Origin: Pedobacter sp. HDW13
GTDB taxonomy: Bacteria; Bacteroidota; Bacteroidia; Sphingobacteriales; Sphingobacteriaceae
Reading direction: 5' to 3'
Length of the DNA stretch: 64,000 bases
NCBI RefSeq assembly: GCF_011303555.1
Contig: NZ_CP049868.1
Span: 4,960,001-5,024,000, forward strand
The notes beneath the pieces were generated by a model. It was not told the DNA's origin, made no database searches, and saw only the letters and a program-made list of their open reading frames with translations. A program made the position numbers and the translations under genes. Positions 48,860 through 57,147 of this stretch are shown in pieces. Position 1 is the stretch's first letter. Each line of letters begins with the position of its first letter.

Positions 48860-50821
48860 ATGAAGAAAATTTTACTAGGAACCTGTTTTTCTGCATATTG
48901 TTTATTTGCTCTCAGTTTCTCAGCAAAAGCACAATATGTTTTAAAAGATGCCGATAAGCAATACGAGCTGTTTAATTACAGCAAAGCCATTGATTTATAC
49001 GAACAGGCCTATAAAAAGAAAGCAAGCTTGCATACTGCCGAACGTTTGGCCAGCGCCTATGCCCTGGTTTACAATTATAAGGAGGCCGAAAGCTGGTATG
49101 CCATTGCCTCGAAAATGCCCGACAGCAAAGTCGAAAATATTTTAGGTTATGCCAAAGCTTTACAAAGCAACTCTAAATACAGCGAAGCCAAAGTGCAGTA
49201 CCTGGATTACATCAGTAAAAATAAAAACGTATCAGAAAAGCAGCAGGCTGTTTGGCTTTCTTCCTGCGATTCGGCCTTGAAATGGTTAAAGAACCCTAAA
49301 AAGATCGAACTGGTTAATCAAAAGGCATTAAACAGCATACAGTCAGATTGGGGTGCCGTTAATTATCAGGGAGGGGTAGTATTTACTTCCGACAGGTCGG
49401 ATGCCCGCCTCGAAACGCAGGAAAGCAAACCCTTTTTAAGGTTCGATGGCAGCAAAGAACCCGATAAAAAAGTTTATGGCTGGACCGGTAACGGATATTT
49501 AAAACTGTACATCAAAACTTCCCCGGCTGATAGCCTGGCCTTGTTCCCGATAAAAGCCGGAACAAGGTACCATGTAGGTTCGGCAAGTTTTACTGCCGAT
49601 GGCAAAACCATGTATTTTACCTTAACCCGCATTACCAACGAACTCGAGCGTTTAAAGAAACAGCCTACAACGGTTAATGTTGAGATTTTTAGCTGCAACA
49701 AAGCTGCCGATGGTACCTGGAGCAAACCTGTATCTTTTGCCTATAATAACGTAAACCAATATTCGGTTGGCGATCCTTTTATTACCACCGATGGCGATAG
49801 CCTTTATTTCGTTTCCAATATGCCTGGTGGATTGGGCGGGACAGATATTTATGTTTGTTTAAAAACCAGTGCCGGCGACTGGGGGAAGCCAATTAACCTG
49901 AAAGAAGTAAACACCGAGGGCAATGAACGTAGCCCGGTTTTTGATGCAAAAGATAATTTTTATTTCTCGAGCGATGGCCGTACCGGAATGGGCGGACTGG
50001 ATGTGTTCAGGGCTTTAAAATCTGGTAGCGAAATCCGTCAGATTGAAAATATGGGTTATCCCTTCAATTCCCCGCAGGATGATTTTGGCTTTAGCCTAAA
50101 CGAAAAAGGCGGTATTGTTTACCTTTCTTCTAACCGCGAGGGTGGTTTGGGCAGCGATGATATTTACAGCATCGACCAGAAAATGATTTTAGCTTTCAAA
50201 CTCGAAGGCCGTGTTTTTGATAAGGGAAGTAAACAACCGCTCACAGGTGCCTTAGTTACTTTAGCCAAGGTAAATGGCAGCATCTTAAAAACAGAAACCG
50301 ACGAGAACGGTTTTTACAAGTTTGATCTCGACAAAGAATCAGAATACAATGTTTCGGCCGAAAAAACAAATTACAGGGCTGATGTAGAAAACCTGGCCAC
50401 TATTGGCTTAACCACTTCAGCTGTGCTAAAAGAAGATTTGTATTTAGAAGCTGTGGTGATTAACAAAGCCATCCGCATTGAAAATATTTACTACGACTTC
50501 GATAAATGGAACATCCGTGCCGATGCCGCTGTAGAGTTGGATAAACTGGTGAAAATCATGACTGATAACCCAACCATCTGGATTGAGTTAGGTTCGCATA
50601 CCGATAGCAGGGGTAAAGACAATTATAACCTCGATTTATCGCAAAAACGTGCCGAATCTGCTGTGCAGTACATCATATCAAGAGGTATTAATAAAAACCG
50701 CATTACGGCTAAAGGTTACGGCGAAACACAACTGCTAAACAAATGTGCCAACGGGGTAAATTGTACAGAAGAGGAACATCAGCTTAACCGAAGAACAGAA
50801 TTTAAAATTGTAAAACAATAA
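48860..50821 (+). CDS. OmpA-family protein with TPR, PD40 propeller and CNA-B-like domains (PorE-like)
   Basis: A 653-aa cell-envelope protein. Signal peptide ~1-24 (cleavage AKA-QY); TPR-like helices (~30-140: QYELFNYSKAIDLYEQAYKK, then YNYKEAESWY); PD40/WD40-like propeller blades (~170-445, motifs FTSDR, YFVSNMPGGLGGTDIYV, YFSSDGRTGMGGLDVF, YLSSNREGGLGSDDIY); a carboxypeptidase-regulatory/CNA-B-like domain (~455-530, GRVFDKGSKQPLTGALVTL); and a C-terminal OmpA peptidoglycan-binding domain (~540-653, with IYYDFDKWNIR and GSHTDSRG...LSQKRA). This order is that of T9SS PorE-type proteins, which link the secretion/motility machinery to peptidoglycan. Genes of this type often follow PorP/SprF genes. 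Its placement suggests it completes the adhesin-export module. Confidence 0.92.
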   Translation: MKKILLGTCFSAYCLFALSFSAKAQYVLKDADKQYELFNYSKAIDLYEQAYKKKASLHTAERLASAYALVYNYKEAESWYAIASKMPDSKVENILGYAKALQSNSKYSEAKVQYLDYISKNKNVSEKQQAVWLSSCDSALKWLKNPKKIELVNQKALNSIQSDWGAVNYQGGVVFTSDRSDARLETQESKPFLRFDGSKEPDKKVYGWTGNGYLKLYIKTSPADSLALFPIKAGTRYHVGSASFTADGKTMYFTLTRITNELERLKKQPTTVNVEIFSCNKAADGTWSKPVSFAYNNVNQYSVGDPFITTDGDSLYFVSNMPGGLGGTDIYVCLKTSAGDWGKPINLKEVNTEGNERSPVFDAKDNFYFSSDGRTGMGGLDVFRALKSGSEIRQIENMGYPFNSPQDDFGFSLNEKGGIVYLSSNREGGLGSDDIYSIDQKMILAFKLEGRVFDKGSKQPLTGALVTLAKVNGSILKTETDENGFYKFDLDKESEYNVSAEKTNYRADVENLATIGLTTSAVLKEDLYLEAVVINKAIRIENIYYDFDKWNIRADAAVELDKLVKIMTDNPTIWIELGSHTDSRGKDNYNLDLSQKRAESAVQYIISRGINKNRITAKGYGETQLLNKCANGVNCTEEEHQLNRRTEFKIVKQ

Positions 50822-50855
50822 GCATAGCTAAGGTTAACAATATATTTTATTTTTT

Positions 50856-50888
50856 AATGCCTCCGGTGTAAACCGGGGGCATTTTTTA
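50856..50888 (+). terminator. Rho-independent terminator after the OmpA gene
   Basis: AATGCCTCCGGT (50856-50867) pairs with ACCGGGGGCATT (50872-50883), 12 bp with one G.T pair and a 4-nt loop, followed by a T6 run. It is GC-rich and textbook in form. It closes the adhesin island. Confidence 0.9.
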
Positions 50889-51080
50889 TGGCATTCCCGG
50901 ACAGTCGCGATGTTACGTTGCCGCCTTGCTGATCCGATAACTATCGGATTTATTTCAGCCTCGCCATGGTCTGTGTCTTCACAGACTACTCTTCTCAGAT
51001 TCAAACCTGCAAGGTTTGGTCAGGTCTACATGCCCTGAAATGTCTTGTATGAAAAAAAATGACTATATGTTGCAATAATT
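50889..51080. repeat. Intergenic mosaic of short perfect palindromes
   Basis: No gene is visible. Three perfect dyads follow each other: ATCCGATA/TATCGGAT (50932-50949, 2-nt loop), GTCTGTG/CACAGAC (50969-50986, 4-nt loop) and AAACCT/AGGTTT (51003-51017, 3-nt loop). The base composition is richer in GC than the flanks. The AAACCT-N3-AGGTTT motif also occurs twice at 62.8-63.0 kb, which suggests a dispersed intergenic repeat family. Confidence 0.5.
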
Positions 51081-51093
51081 ACTAAAAAATAAA

Positions 51094-51161
51094 ACTAAAA
51101 TTGTTAGTATTTTGTTTAAAACAATTCAATTTGCGTTTTTATTAAAACTAAAAATATTAGT
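51094..51161. promoter_or_regulatory. Twin ACTAA-N5-TTAGT operators of the dinB-dnaE operon
   Basis: ACTAA-AATTG-TTAGT (51094-51108) and ACTAA-AAATA-TTAGT (51147-51161) are perfect 5-bp dyads with 5-bp spacers, inside longer near-direct repeats that start AAAACTAAAA. They are 53 bp apart, close to five helical turns, so a protein could bind both on one DNA face. The second ends on the first base of the TATTTTTG -7 box, the expected place for a repressor site. An SOS-like repressor is plausible because the operon encodes translesion polymerases. No such repressor gene is in the window. Confidence 0.6.
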
Positions 51162-51168
51162 ATTTTTG
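51161..51168 (+). promoter_or_regulatory. -7 element of the dinB-dnaE promoter (TATTTTTG)
   Basis: TATTTTTG matches TAnnTTTG exactly, 25 bp before the dinB ATG, and touches the second ACTAA-N5-TTAGT dyad. A TTTG at 51130-51133 is a possible -33 box but is about 27 nt away, longer than usual. Confidence 0.5.
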
Positions 51169-51193
51169 ATCTATTCATCCCAGTATTATAGCA

Positions 51194-52504
51194 ATGGAAA
51201 AAGAAAGGCAGATTATTCATATGGATCAAGATGCATTTTTTGTGTCGGTAGAAATTAGAAAAAACCCAAAACTATTGGGTAAACCCGTTATTATTGGCGG
51301 TGGTAGCGATAGGGGCGTGGTAGCTTCATGCAGTTACGAGGCCCGGCAATATGGTATCCATTCGGCAATGCCTGGCCGAACGGCAAAATTGCTTTGTCCG
51401 CAAGCTATTTTTTTAAGGGGAGATATGGAAGAATACTCACAAGCCTCGCATGAGATTACCCAAATCATCGCAGATAAAGTGCCCCTTTTTGAAAAGGCCA
51501 GTATCGACGAACATTATATCGATATGACGGGTATGGACCGCTTTTTTGGCTGCATGAAATTTGCTTCCGAACTCAGGCAAACCATTATAAGAGAAATGAA
51601 ATTACCCATTTCCTTTGGTTTATCCGTTAACAAAACGGTGGCTAAAATTGCTACCAATGAGTCAAAACCAGATGGCGAACGGCAGGTTACTTTTCCAGAG
51701 TTAAGGCCTTTTCTCGATCCGCTGGCTATTCATAAAATTCCGGGCATTGGCCATGCTACCTATAAAAAGTTAAGCGAAATGGGGGTGCGGCAAATCCTTA
51801 CCCTTACACAAATTCCGCAGCAGCTTATGTTTAAAATTTTGGGGCAACACGGGCTAAGTTTATGGCAAAAAGCAAATGGTATCGATCTGGCTCCTGTAGT
51901 GCCTTACCGCGAAAGGAAATCCATTGGTACACAGGCTACTTTCGAAAGCGATACCATGGATATCGCTAAACTGAAAGCCATTATTACCGGCATGGTAACA
52001 GGGTTAACCTTTCAACTGCGCAATCAGAAAAAACTTACTGCCTGTATTACCGTAACGGTGCGCTATACCAATTTCGAAACGGTTACCCAGCAGGAACGGA
52101 TTCCCTATACCTCGCTCGATTCTTTTCTGATTAGTAAAGCCCATAGTCTTTTCGAAAAAGTTTATGCCAAAAGAATGCTTTTGCGTTTGATTGGCGTTAA
52201 ACTTTCACATCTGGTAAGTGGTTACGAACAGATGGGCTTATATAACATCGCCGAAGAAGAATACAGTCTGTACCAGGCCATGGATAAGGTGCGTAACAGT
52301 TACGGGGCCGAGGCGGTAGTAAAAGCCTGTATTGTTACCCAGCCACCCCGCGATGAAAAAGGGAAAATAATAAAATACAACCCCCGTAAAAAGAAAGTAC
52401 TGATCGAAAATACTGCTGATGAAGAACAGGAAGTAAAGAAACGTTCAAAAATCAGAAGTTTTATGAGCGAAAAAGGAACTACCGGTACCAACTTGTACGA
52501 TTAG
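51194..52504 (+). CDS. dinB: Y-family DNA polymerase (DinB/Pol IV type)
   Basis: A 436-aa translesion polymerase. Catalytic acidic residues are visible: D11 in HMDQDAFF, and D105-E106 in SIDEHYIDMT. The palm and fingers include KPVIIGGGSDRGVVASCSYEA. A helix-hairpin-helix follows (IHKIPGIGHATYKKLSEMG) and then the little-finger domain. EQMGLY, at the end of the little finger, is positioned like a sliding-clamp-binding motif. The C-terminus is a lysine-rich tail. It copies damaged DNA in the cytoplasm. The dnaE start codon lies 2 bp after its stop, so the genes are translationally coupled. The pair resembles the Bacteroidota dinB-dnaE mutagenesis cassette. The promoter carries twin operators and a -7 box. 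Confidence 0.93.
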   Translation: MEKERQIIHMDQDAFFVSVEIRKNPKLLGKPVIIGGGSDRGVVASCSYEARQYGIHSAMPGRTAKLLCPQAIFLRGDMEEYSQASHEITQIIADKVPLFEKASIDEHYIDMTGMDRFFGCMKFASELRQTIIREMKLPISFGLSVNKTVAKIATNESKPDGERQVTFPELRPFLDPLAIHKIPGIGHATYKKLSEMGVRQILTLTQIPQQLMFKILGQHGLSLWQKANGIDLAPVVPYRERKSIGTQATFESDTMDIAKLKAIITGMVTGLTFQLRNQKKLTACITVTVRYTNFETVTQQERIPYTSLDSFLISKAHSLFEKVYAKRMLLRLIGVKLSHLVSGYEQMGLYNIAEEEYSLYQAMDKVRNSYGAEAVVKACIVTQPPRDEKGKIIKYNPRKKKVLIENTADEEQEVKKRSKIRSFMSEKGTTGTNLYD

Positions 52505-52506
52505 CC

Positions 52507-53907
52507 ATGTTTTTGAATGTACATTCTTCATATAGCCTTAAATATGGTACACTGAGTATTGAACAGCTGATTGCCACTGCGCGCAGTCTGGGCATCCATC
52601 AAATGGTTCTTACGGATATCAACAATTCAACCGGGGCAATTGAGTTTATCCGCCAGTGCTATAAACAGGGCATTGCCAAAGAGTCCGACGAAATACATAA
52701 AGGCAATATTCCATACCAGATTAAGCCCGGAGCTGGTATTGAGTTTAGAACTGATAACAGGTTGTTGTACGTGGGTATAGCGAAAAATAAAGAAGGCATG
52801 CGCGAGTTGAATGAGTTTTTGAGCTACCACAACATCAACAATATTGCCCTCCCCGAAACCCCGCCCGAAATGAGGAATGTATATCTCATTTATCCTTTTC
52901 AGAAATCATTTAATCAGGCACTAAAAGAAAATGAATTTGTAGGGATACAAGGCAGGCAACTTAATTTTTTATACAAGCACCCGCTGCTAAGGCAGAAAGA
53001 AAAACTGGTGGTATGGCATCCGGTTACCGTAACCAATAAAATTACATACCGTTTGCACGAATATTTTAGGGCCATTGAACTGAACACACTGTTAAGTAAA
53101 GTCCTCGATGAGCAGAAATGCGATCCCGGCGAATTTTTAATGCCCGAAGCCGACCTCACCAGGCAGTTTGAACAGTATCCTTTTATTATTCAAAATACCC
53201 ATCAGTTACTAAACAGTTGCGATTTGAGTATTTACTTTGAAGATAACCCCACACCTTCTTCTAAAAATAAATTCTATTATACCAATGAAGGCTTTGAGGG
53301 CGATAAAAAGCTGTTACGCCAATTAGCAGAAAATGGGCTTAAAGATCGCTATGGCGAAAACAATGCAGAAGCCACTGCACGTTTGGAAAAAGAGCTACGG
53401 ATTATTGAACTCAAAAATTTTTGTGCCTATTTCCTCATCACCTACGATATTGTTGATTATGCCATGAACACATGTGGCTTTTATCATGTAGGCCGGGGCT
53501 CTGGGGCCAATAGCATTGTAGCGTATTGCTTACGCATTACCGATGTAGATCCCATCGATCTCGATTTATACTTTGAACGTTTTCTGCACGAAAAAAGAAC
53601 CAGTCCGCCTGATTTTGATATCGATTTTTCGTGGGATGAAAGAGAAACGATACAACGTTATATTTTTAAGCGATATCCCGAATGGCATGTAGCTTTTTTG
53701 GGTACTATGAATACTTTCAAAGACCGTGCAATTATCCGCGAAATTGGTAAGGTAATGGGCTTGCCCAAAGAAGAGATCGATAGTTTTACCGACCCGACCA
53801 AAGAAAGGGAAAACCTGCTGAACGCCACCTATCAAAAATTGCTGGCTGTGCACCAATACATGAAAAATATGCCCAACCAGCGCTCTATACATGCCGGGGG
53901 ATTCTGA
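52507..53907 (+). CDS. dnaE: dnaE fragment 1: PHP and palm domains
   Basis: 466 codons as read in the given sequence. It holds the degenerate PHP domain (~1-200), the thumb/palm region with GRGSGANSIVAYCLRITDVD, and the catalytic PDFDIDFSWDERE. It stops six bases after the G5 tract, at a TGA created by the frameshift (ends HAGGF). On its own it would lack the fingers and could not act as a polymerase. Confidence 0.7.
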   Translation: MFLNVHSSYSLKYGTLSIEQLIATARSLGIHQMVLTDINNSTGAIEFIRQCYKQGIAKESDEIHKGNIPYQIKPGAGIEFRTDNRLLYVGIAKNKEGMRELNEFLSYHNINNIALPETPPEMRNVYLIYPFQKSFNQALKENEFVGIQGRQLNFLYKHPLLRQKEKLVVWHPVTVTNKITYRLHEYFRAIELNTLLSKVLDEQKCDPGEFLMPEADLTRQFEQYPFIIQNTHQLLNSCDLSIYFEDNPTPSSKNKFYYTNEGFEGDKKLLRQLAENGLKDRYGENNAEATARLEKELRIIELKNFCAYFLITYDIVDYAMNTCGFYHVGRGSGANSIVAYCLRITDVDPIDLDLYFERFLHEKRTSPPDFDIDFSWDERETIQRYIFKRYPEWHVAFLGTMNTFKDRAIIREIGKVMGLPKEEIDSFTDPTKERENLLNATYQKLLAVHQYMKNMPNQRSIHAGGF

Positions 53908-53939
53908 TTTCAGAAGAACCCATTACCTATTATACTGCA

Positions 53940-54275
53940 TTGGATATGCCGCCCAAGGGTTTTCCTACAGTACAATGGGATATGTACGAAGCCGAAGCAA
54001 TCGGGTACGAGAAATTCGATATTCTAAGTCAGCGGGGCATTGGCCATATTCGCGAAGCTGTACAGTTAATTCAAAAGAATAAGGGAAAGCAGATCGATAT
54101 ACACGATTTCCCGACTTTTAAAAATGACGCCAAATTGAACGGAATCTTAAAAGAAGGGCAACCCGTAGGCTGTTTTTATATCGAATCGCCAGCTATGCGG
54201 CAGTTGCTCAAAAAATTAAAGTGTGATAATTACCTCACCTTAGTAGCTGCCAGTTCTATTATACGTCCGGGGTAG
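53940..54275 (+). CDS. dnaE: dnaE fragment 2: fingers region
   Basis: The shifted frame continues from about 53901 (ILISEEPITYYTALDMPP) and is open to the TAG at 54273, just after the G4 tract. The first ATG in it is at 53944, inside the coding text, so this is not an independent gene. It carries YEKFDILSQRGIGHIREAV and VGCFYIESPAMRQLLKKL, which match the DnaE fingers. Confidence 0.6.
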   Translation: MDMPPKGFPTVQWDMYEAEAIGYEKFDILSQRGIGHIREAVQLIQKNKGKQIDIHDFPTFKNDAKLNGILKEGQPVGCFYIESPAMRQLLKKLKCDNYLTLVAASSIIRPG

Positions 54276-54286
54276 CCAGTTCGGGC

Positions 54287-55522
54287 ATGATGAAAGCCTA
54301 TATAGAACGTTATCACGCACCCGATAAAGTAGTTTACCTTTGCGAGGTAATGAAGCAGCAACTGGCCGAAACTTATGGCGTAATGGTTTACCAGGAAGAT
54401 GTAATTAAAGTATGCCATTACTTTGCTGGCCTCGATCTGGCCGATGCAGATGTGCTGCGCAAGGCCATGAGCGGCAAATACCGGTCGAAATTGGCTTTTG
54501 ATGAATTGGTAAGCAAATTTTTTGCCTCGGCGCGTAAAGAAGGTCACTCAGAAGAATTGATTACAGAAGTGTGGCGACAGATTTCATCTTTTGCAGGTTA
54601 CAGCTTTTCGAAGGCGCATTCGGCTTCCTTTGCCGTAGAAAGCTATCAGAGCCTGTACCTTAAAACGTATTACCCCATGGAATTTATGGTTGCCGTGCTT
54701 AATAATTATGGTGGTTTCTACAGCCGCTGGGTGTACGTTAACGAGCTGCAAAAAACAGGTGCGCACGTGCATTTACCTTGTGTAAACCACAGCGATGAAG
54801 TGGTGAATATACAGGGCGAAGATGCTTATATAGGCTTTATCGGTGTGCAGGGGCTGGAAGAGAAAAATATCAAGATTATTCCTGCCGAGCGTAGGACCAA
54901 TGGACCTTATCTCGATCTGGAAGATTTTGTAAAGCGGAGCAATATTTCGTTAGAGCAGGCCATTATTCTAATCCGTTTGGGCTGCCTGCGCTTTACCGGC
55001 AAAGACCGTAAAACCCTGCTTTGGGATGTACACAATTACCTCGGCTTTAAACAAAAAAAAGTAAATGCGGCCGAGCTTTTTAAGCTGAGTTATAAAACCT
55101 ATCAGTTGCCTGAGCTGATAGATTCGGAGCTCGAGAATGCTTATACAGAATTAGAATTACTTGGTTATCCGTTGAATTATAAAATGTTCGATTTTCTGAA
55201 AACAAGCTACCGTGGCGATGTAATGGCTGCCGATTTGCACAAATATTTAGGTAAAACCATCAGGATGGTGGGCAATTATGTATGCGAGAAAACAGTACAT
55301 ACCATTAAAAACACCAAAATGTGGTTCGGTACATTTTTAGATGCCGACGGCGAATTTTTCGATACTACCCATTTTCCTAATAATACTCCTATGTATCCTT
55401 TTAAAGGGAAAGGCTGTTACCTGATTTTGGGTAAGGTTGTCGAAGATTTTGGCTTTCAAAGCATCGAGGTGTTAAAGTTTGCCAAACTGGATATTCAGAT
55501 GAATCCGGTAGCGATTGATTAA
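54287..55522 (+). CDS. dnaE: dnaE fragment 3: fingers end, HhH and OB-fold
   Basis: 411 codons restoring the original frame register after the second G loss. It includes GVMVYQEDVIKVCHYFAGL and GYSFSKAHSASFAVESYQSL (DnaE motifs), an HhH-like region (~54880-55050), and a C-terminal OB-fold (~55250-55500, IRMVGNYVCEKTVHTIKNTK). The ATG at 54287 lies within the motif SSGMMKAY, so it is a remnant and not a natural start. Confidence 0.65.
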   Translation: MMKAYIERYHAPDKVVYLCEVMKQQLAETYGVMVYQEDVIKVCHYFAGLDLADADVLRKAMSGKYRSKLAFDELVSKFFASARKEGHSEELITEVWRQISSFAGYSFSKAHSASFAVESYQSLYLKTYYPMEFMVAVLNNYGGFYSRWVYVNELQKTGAHVHLPCVNHSDEVVNIQGEDAYIGFIGVQGLEEKNIKIIPAERRTNGPYLDLEDFVKRSNISLEQAIILIRLGCLRFTGKDRKTLLWDVHNYLGFKQKKVNAAELFKLSYKTYQLPELIDSELENAYTELELLGYPLNYKMFDFLKTSYRGDVMAADLHKYLGKTIRMVGNYVCEKTVHTIKNTKMWFGTFLDADGEFFDTTHFPNNTPMYPFKGKGCYLILGKVVEDFGFQSIEVLKFAKLDIQMNPVAID

Positions 55523-55583
55523 AAAATATTCATTATTCGATAACATTGTTAAAAATATGAGCCGAATAATATTTTGTACGCTT

Positions 55584-55604
55584 GCGCGCGTTTCTAACGC
55601 GTGC
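55584..55604. repeat. GC-rich palindrome between dnaE and the YdeI-like gene
   Basis: GCGCGCGTT (55584-55592) pairs with AACGCGTGC (55596-55604), nine pairs including one G.T, with a 3-nt loop, in an otherwise AT-rich 145-bp gap. There is no T-tract. It looks like a REP-type intergenic element and differs from the one at 361-398. Confidence 0.5.
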
Positions 55605-55667
55605 ATAAATAGCCCAACGATTCCATCGTTTAAGCTTTTTCATCAACATAATTTTTATATTTAATCC

Positions 55668-56171
55668 ATGATTCACTTCAAAGCAGAAATAGAGCGTTTC
55701 GAAAGCATGGGCGAAAAAACTGGCTGGAGTTATGTATTTATTCCGGAGGTTTTAGCCAATGAGATTAAAGCCGGTTGTAAAAAGAGCTTTAGGGTAAAAG
55801 GCAAAATAGATCAGCTCGAAGTTTCCGGCCTGGCTACCATACCGATGGGAGAGGGCGATTTTATCATTGCCTTAAATGGTCCATTGCGCAAAAAACTCAG
55901 AAAAGAAGCCGGAGCAGCTATCGAATTATTCTTAACAGAAGATAAAGACTTTAAAATTGAAATGCCCGAAGATCTCGAGATCTGTTTGTCAGAAGAGGAG
56001 CATCTGATCCAAAATTTTTTAAAACAACCTAAATCGCACCAAAACTATTACATCAACTGGATTAATCAGGCTAAAACAGAACCAACCCGTACTAAAAGGC
56101 TTGCGATGACGGTTAAAGCGATGGATAAAGGGCAGGATTTTGGAGCAATGATGAGGGAGAGTAAGTTGTGA
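55668..56171 (+). CDS. DUF1905 / YdeI-OmpD-associated family protein
   Basis: A 167-aa cytoplasmic protein. Residues ~3-90 match DUF1905 (FKAEIERFE, then WSYVFIPEVLANEIKAGCKK, and VSGLATIPMGEGDFIIALNGPLRKKLRKEAG), a small beta-barrel. Residues ~105-160 match the C-terminal 'bacteriocin-protection, YdeI/OmpD-associated' helices (FLKQPKSHQNYYINWINQAKTEPTRTKRL). The biochemical role of the family is not established. The gene is convergent with the glycosyltransferase gene (78 bp apart) and 145 bp after dnaE, probably its own unit. Confidence 0.85.
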   Translation: MIHFKAEIERFESMGEKTGWSYVFIPEVLANEIKAGCKKSFRVKGKIDQLEVSGLATIPMGEGDFIIALNGPLRKKLRKEAGAAIELFLTEDKDFKIEMPEDLEICLSEEEHLIQNFLKQPKSHQNYYINWINQAKTEPTRTKRLAMTVKAMDKGQDFGAMMRESKL

Positions 56172-56249
56172 GTTCGGATTTTTTAGTTTGGAAATAGTAA
56201 AGAATAAAAGAATTACGCTGATTCCCAATTCCAATCTCCCAACTTAGGG

Positions 56250-56978
56250 CTACCGATTATAATTCCTGAACCAGCTGTTCACCTTCATCTGGATTACACC
56301 TAAAAAGGCTTCCCTAAAAATACGTGTACTCATTTTAGAAGTGCCTTCAGTACGATCGGTAAAGATAATAGGCACCTCAACCACTTTGAATCCGAATTTA
56401 ATGGCGGTAAATTTCATTTCAATCTGAAAGGCATAGCCCACAAACTTAATTTTATTTAGTGGAATGGTTTCCAACACTATTTTGCGGTAACATTTAAAAC
56501 CAGCAGTAGCATCCTGAATGTTAATGCGGGTAATAAAACGAACATACATTGAAGCAAAGTACGACATTAAAACCCTGCCCATCGGCCAGTTTACCACGTT
56601 TACCCCCTTAACATACCGCGATCCTATAGCTACATCTGCACCATTTACGCAAGCTTCGCGCAGGCGCGCCAAGTCATCAGGGTTGTGCGAAAAATCAGCA
56701 TCCATTTCAAAAATGTAATCGTAATTTTTTTGCAGTGCCCAGTTAAAACCATAAATGTATGCAGTGCCTAAACCTTGTTTGCCCGAACGTTCTTCGATAA
56801 ACAAATGCCCCTGGTATTCATCCTGCAACGATTTTACAATATCAGCAGTTCCGTCTGGAGAGCCATCATCAATAATTAAAACATGAAAAGGTTGGGTTAA
56901 AGAAAATACCTTGCGGATAATCTTTTCGATGTTTTCCTTCTCGTTGTACGTTGGTATGATGACTAAACTATCTGGCAC
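56250..56978 (-). CDS. Polyprenol-phosphate mannosyltransferase-like family 2 glycosyltransferase
   Basis: A 242-aa GT2 enzyme of the dolichyl/polyprenol-monophosphomannose synthase type. The GT-A fold starts VIIPTYNEKENI. D37-D38 lie in IIDDGSPDGT, the metal-binding D93-A-D95 in FEMDADFSHNP, and the acceptor-side motif in DATAGFKCYR. No C-terminal membrane domain is present, as in short bacterial DPM1-like enzymes. It would move a sugar from a nucleotide donor to a lipid carrier at the inner face of the membrane, supplying later glycosylation. The sugar cannot be read from the sequence. It stands alone, with about 250 bp between it and the POT gene. Confidence 0.9.
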   Translation of the reverse strand: MPDSLVIIPTYNEKENIEKIIRKVFSLTQPFHVLIIDDGSPDGTADIVKSLQDEYQGHLFIEERSGKQGLGTAYIYGFNWALQKNYDYIFEMDADFSHNPDDLARLREACVNGADVAIGSRYVKGVNVVNWPMGRVLMSYFASMYVRFITRINIQDATAGFKCYRKIVLETIPLNKIKFVGYAFQIEMKFTAIKFGFKVVEVPIIFTDRTEGTSKMSTRIFREAFLGVIQMKVNSWFRNYNR

Positions 56979-57147
56979 GTTCGTTGTGTTTTTTATGAAT
57001 AAAAGCTTTGTATTTTATGCCCTGCGCTTATTTGCACACTGCCCTTTGCTTTCAAAAGGCGAAAGTAAAGATTTAATATGAATTCATCACGATTTTTCCT
57101 TGAATTGTGGATGCTTTACATCAACGACATTAAACAATTATTTTTTT

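Larger units (their letters stand above)
52507..55522 (+). pseudogene. dnaE: dnaE, DNA polymerase III alpha-type polymerase, split by two frameshifts
   Basis: The gene would encode ~1005 aa if one G were restored in each of two G-tracts, at 53896-53900 and 54269-54272. The first repair continues RSIHAGG into ILISEEPI and the second continues SSIIRPG into VASSGMM, both standard DnaE motifs. Catalytic aspartates D369, D371 and D373 (PDFDIDF) are intact, as is GRGSGANSIVAY. The N-terminal PHP domain is degenerate: the usual HxH is N4-V-H6 and the usual TDH ends in Ile38. It is shorter than a replicative DnaE (~1150+ aa) and coupled to dinB, so it is probably the accessory, error-prone type. Two losses of the same kind suggest sequencing error, but real inactivation cannot be excluded. 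Confidence 0.85.

Noticed and set aside
53896..54272. Phase-variable switching of dnaE through G-tracts
   Set aside because: Tracts of only 4-5 G are too short for efficient slippage, and two would have to switch together. Sequencing error or recent inactivation is simpler.
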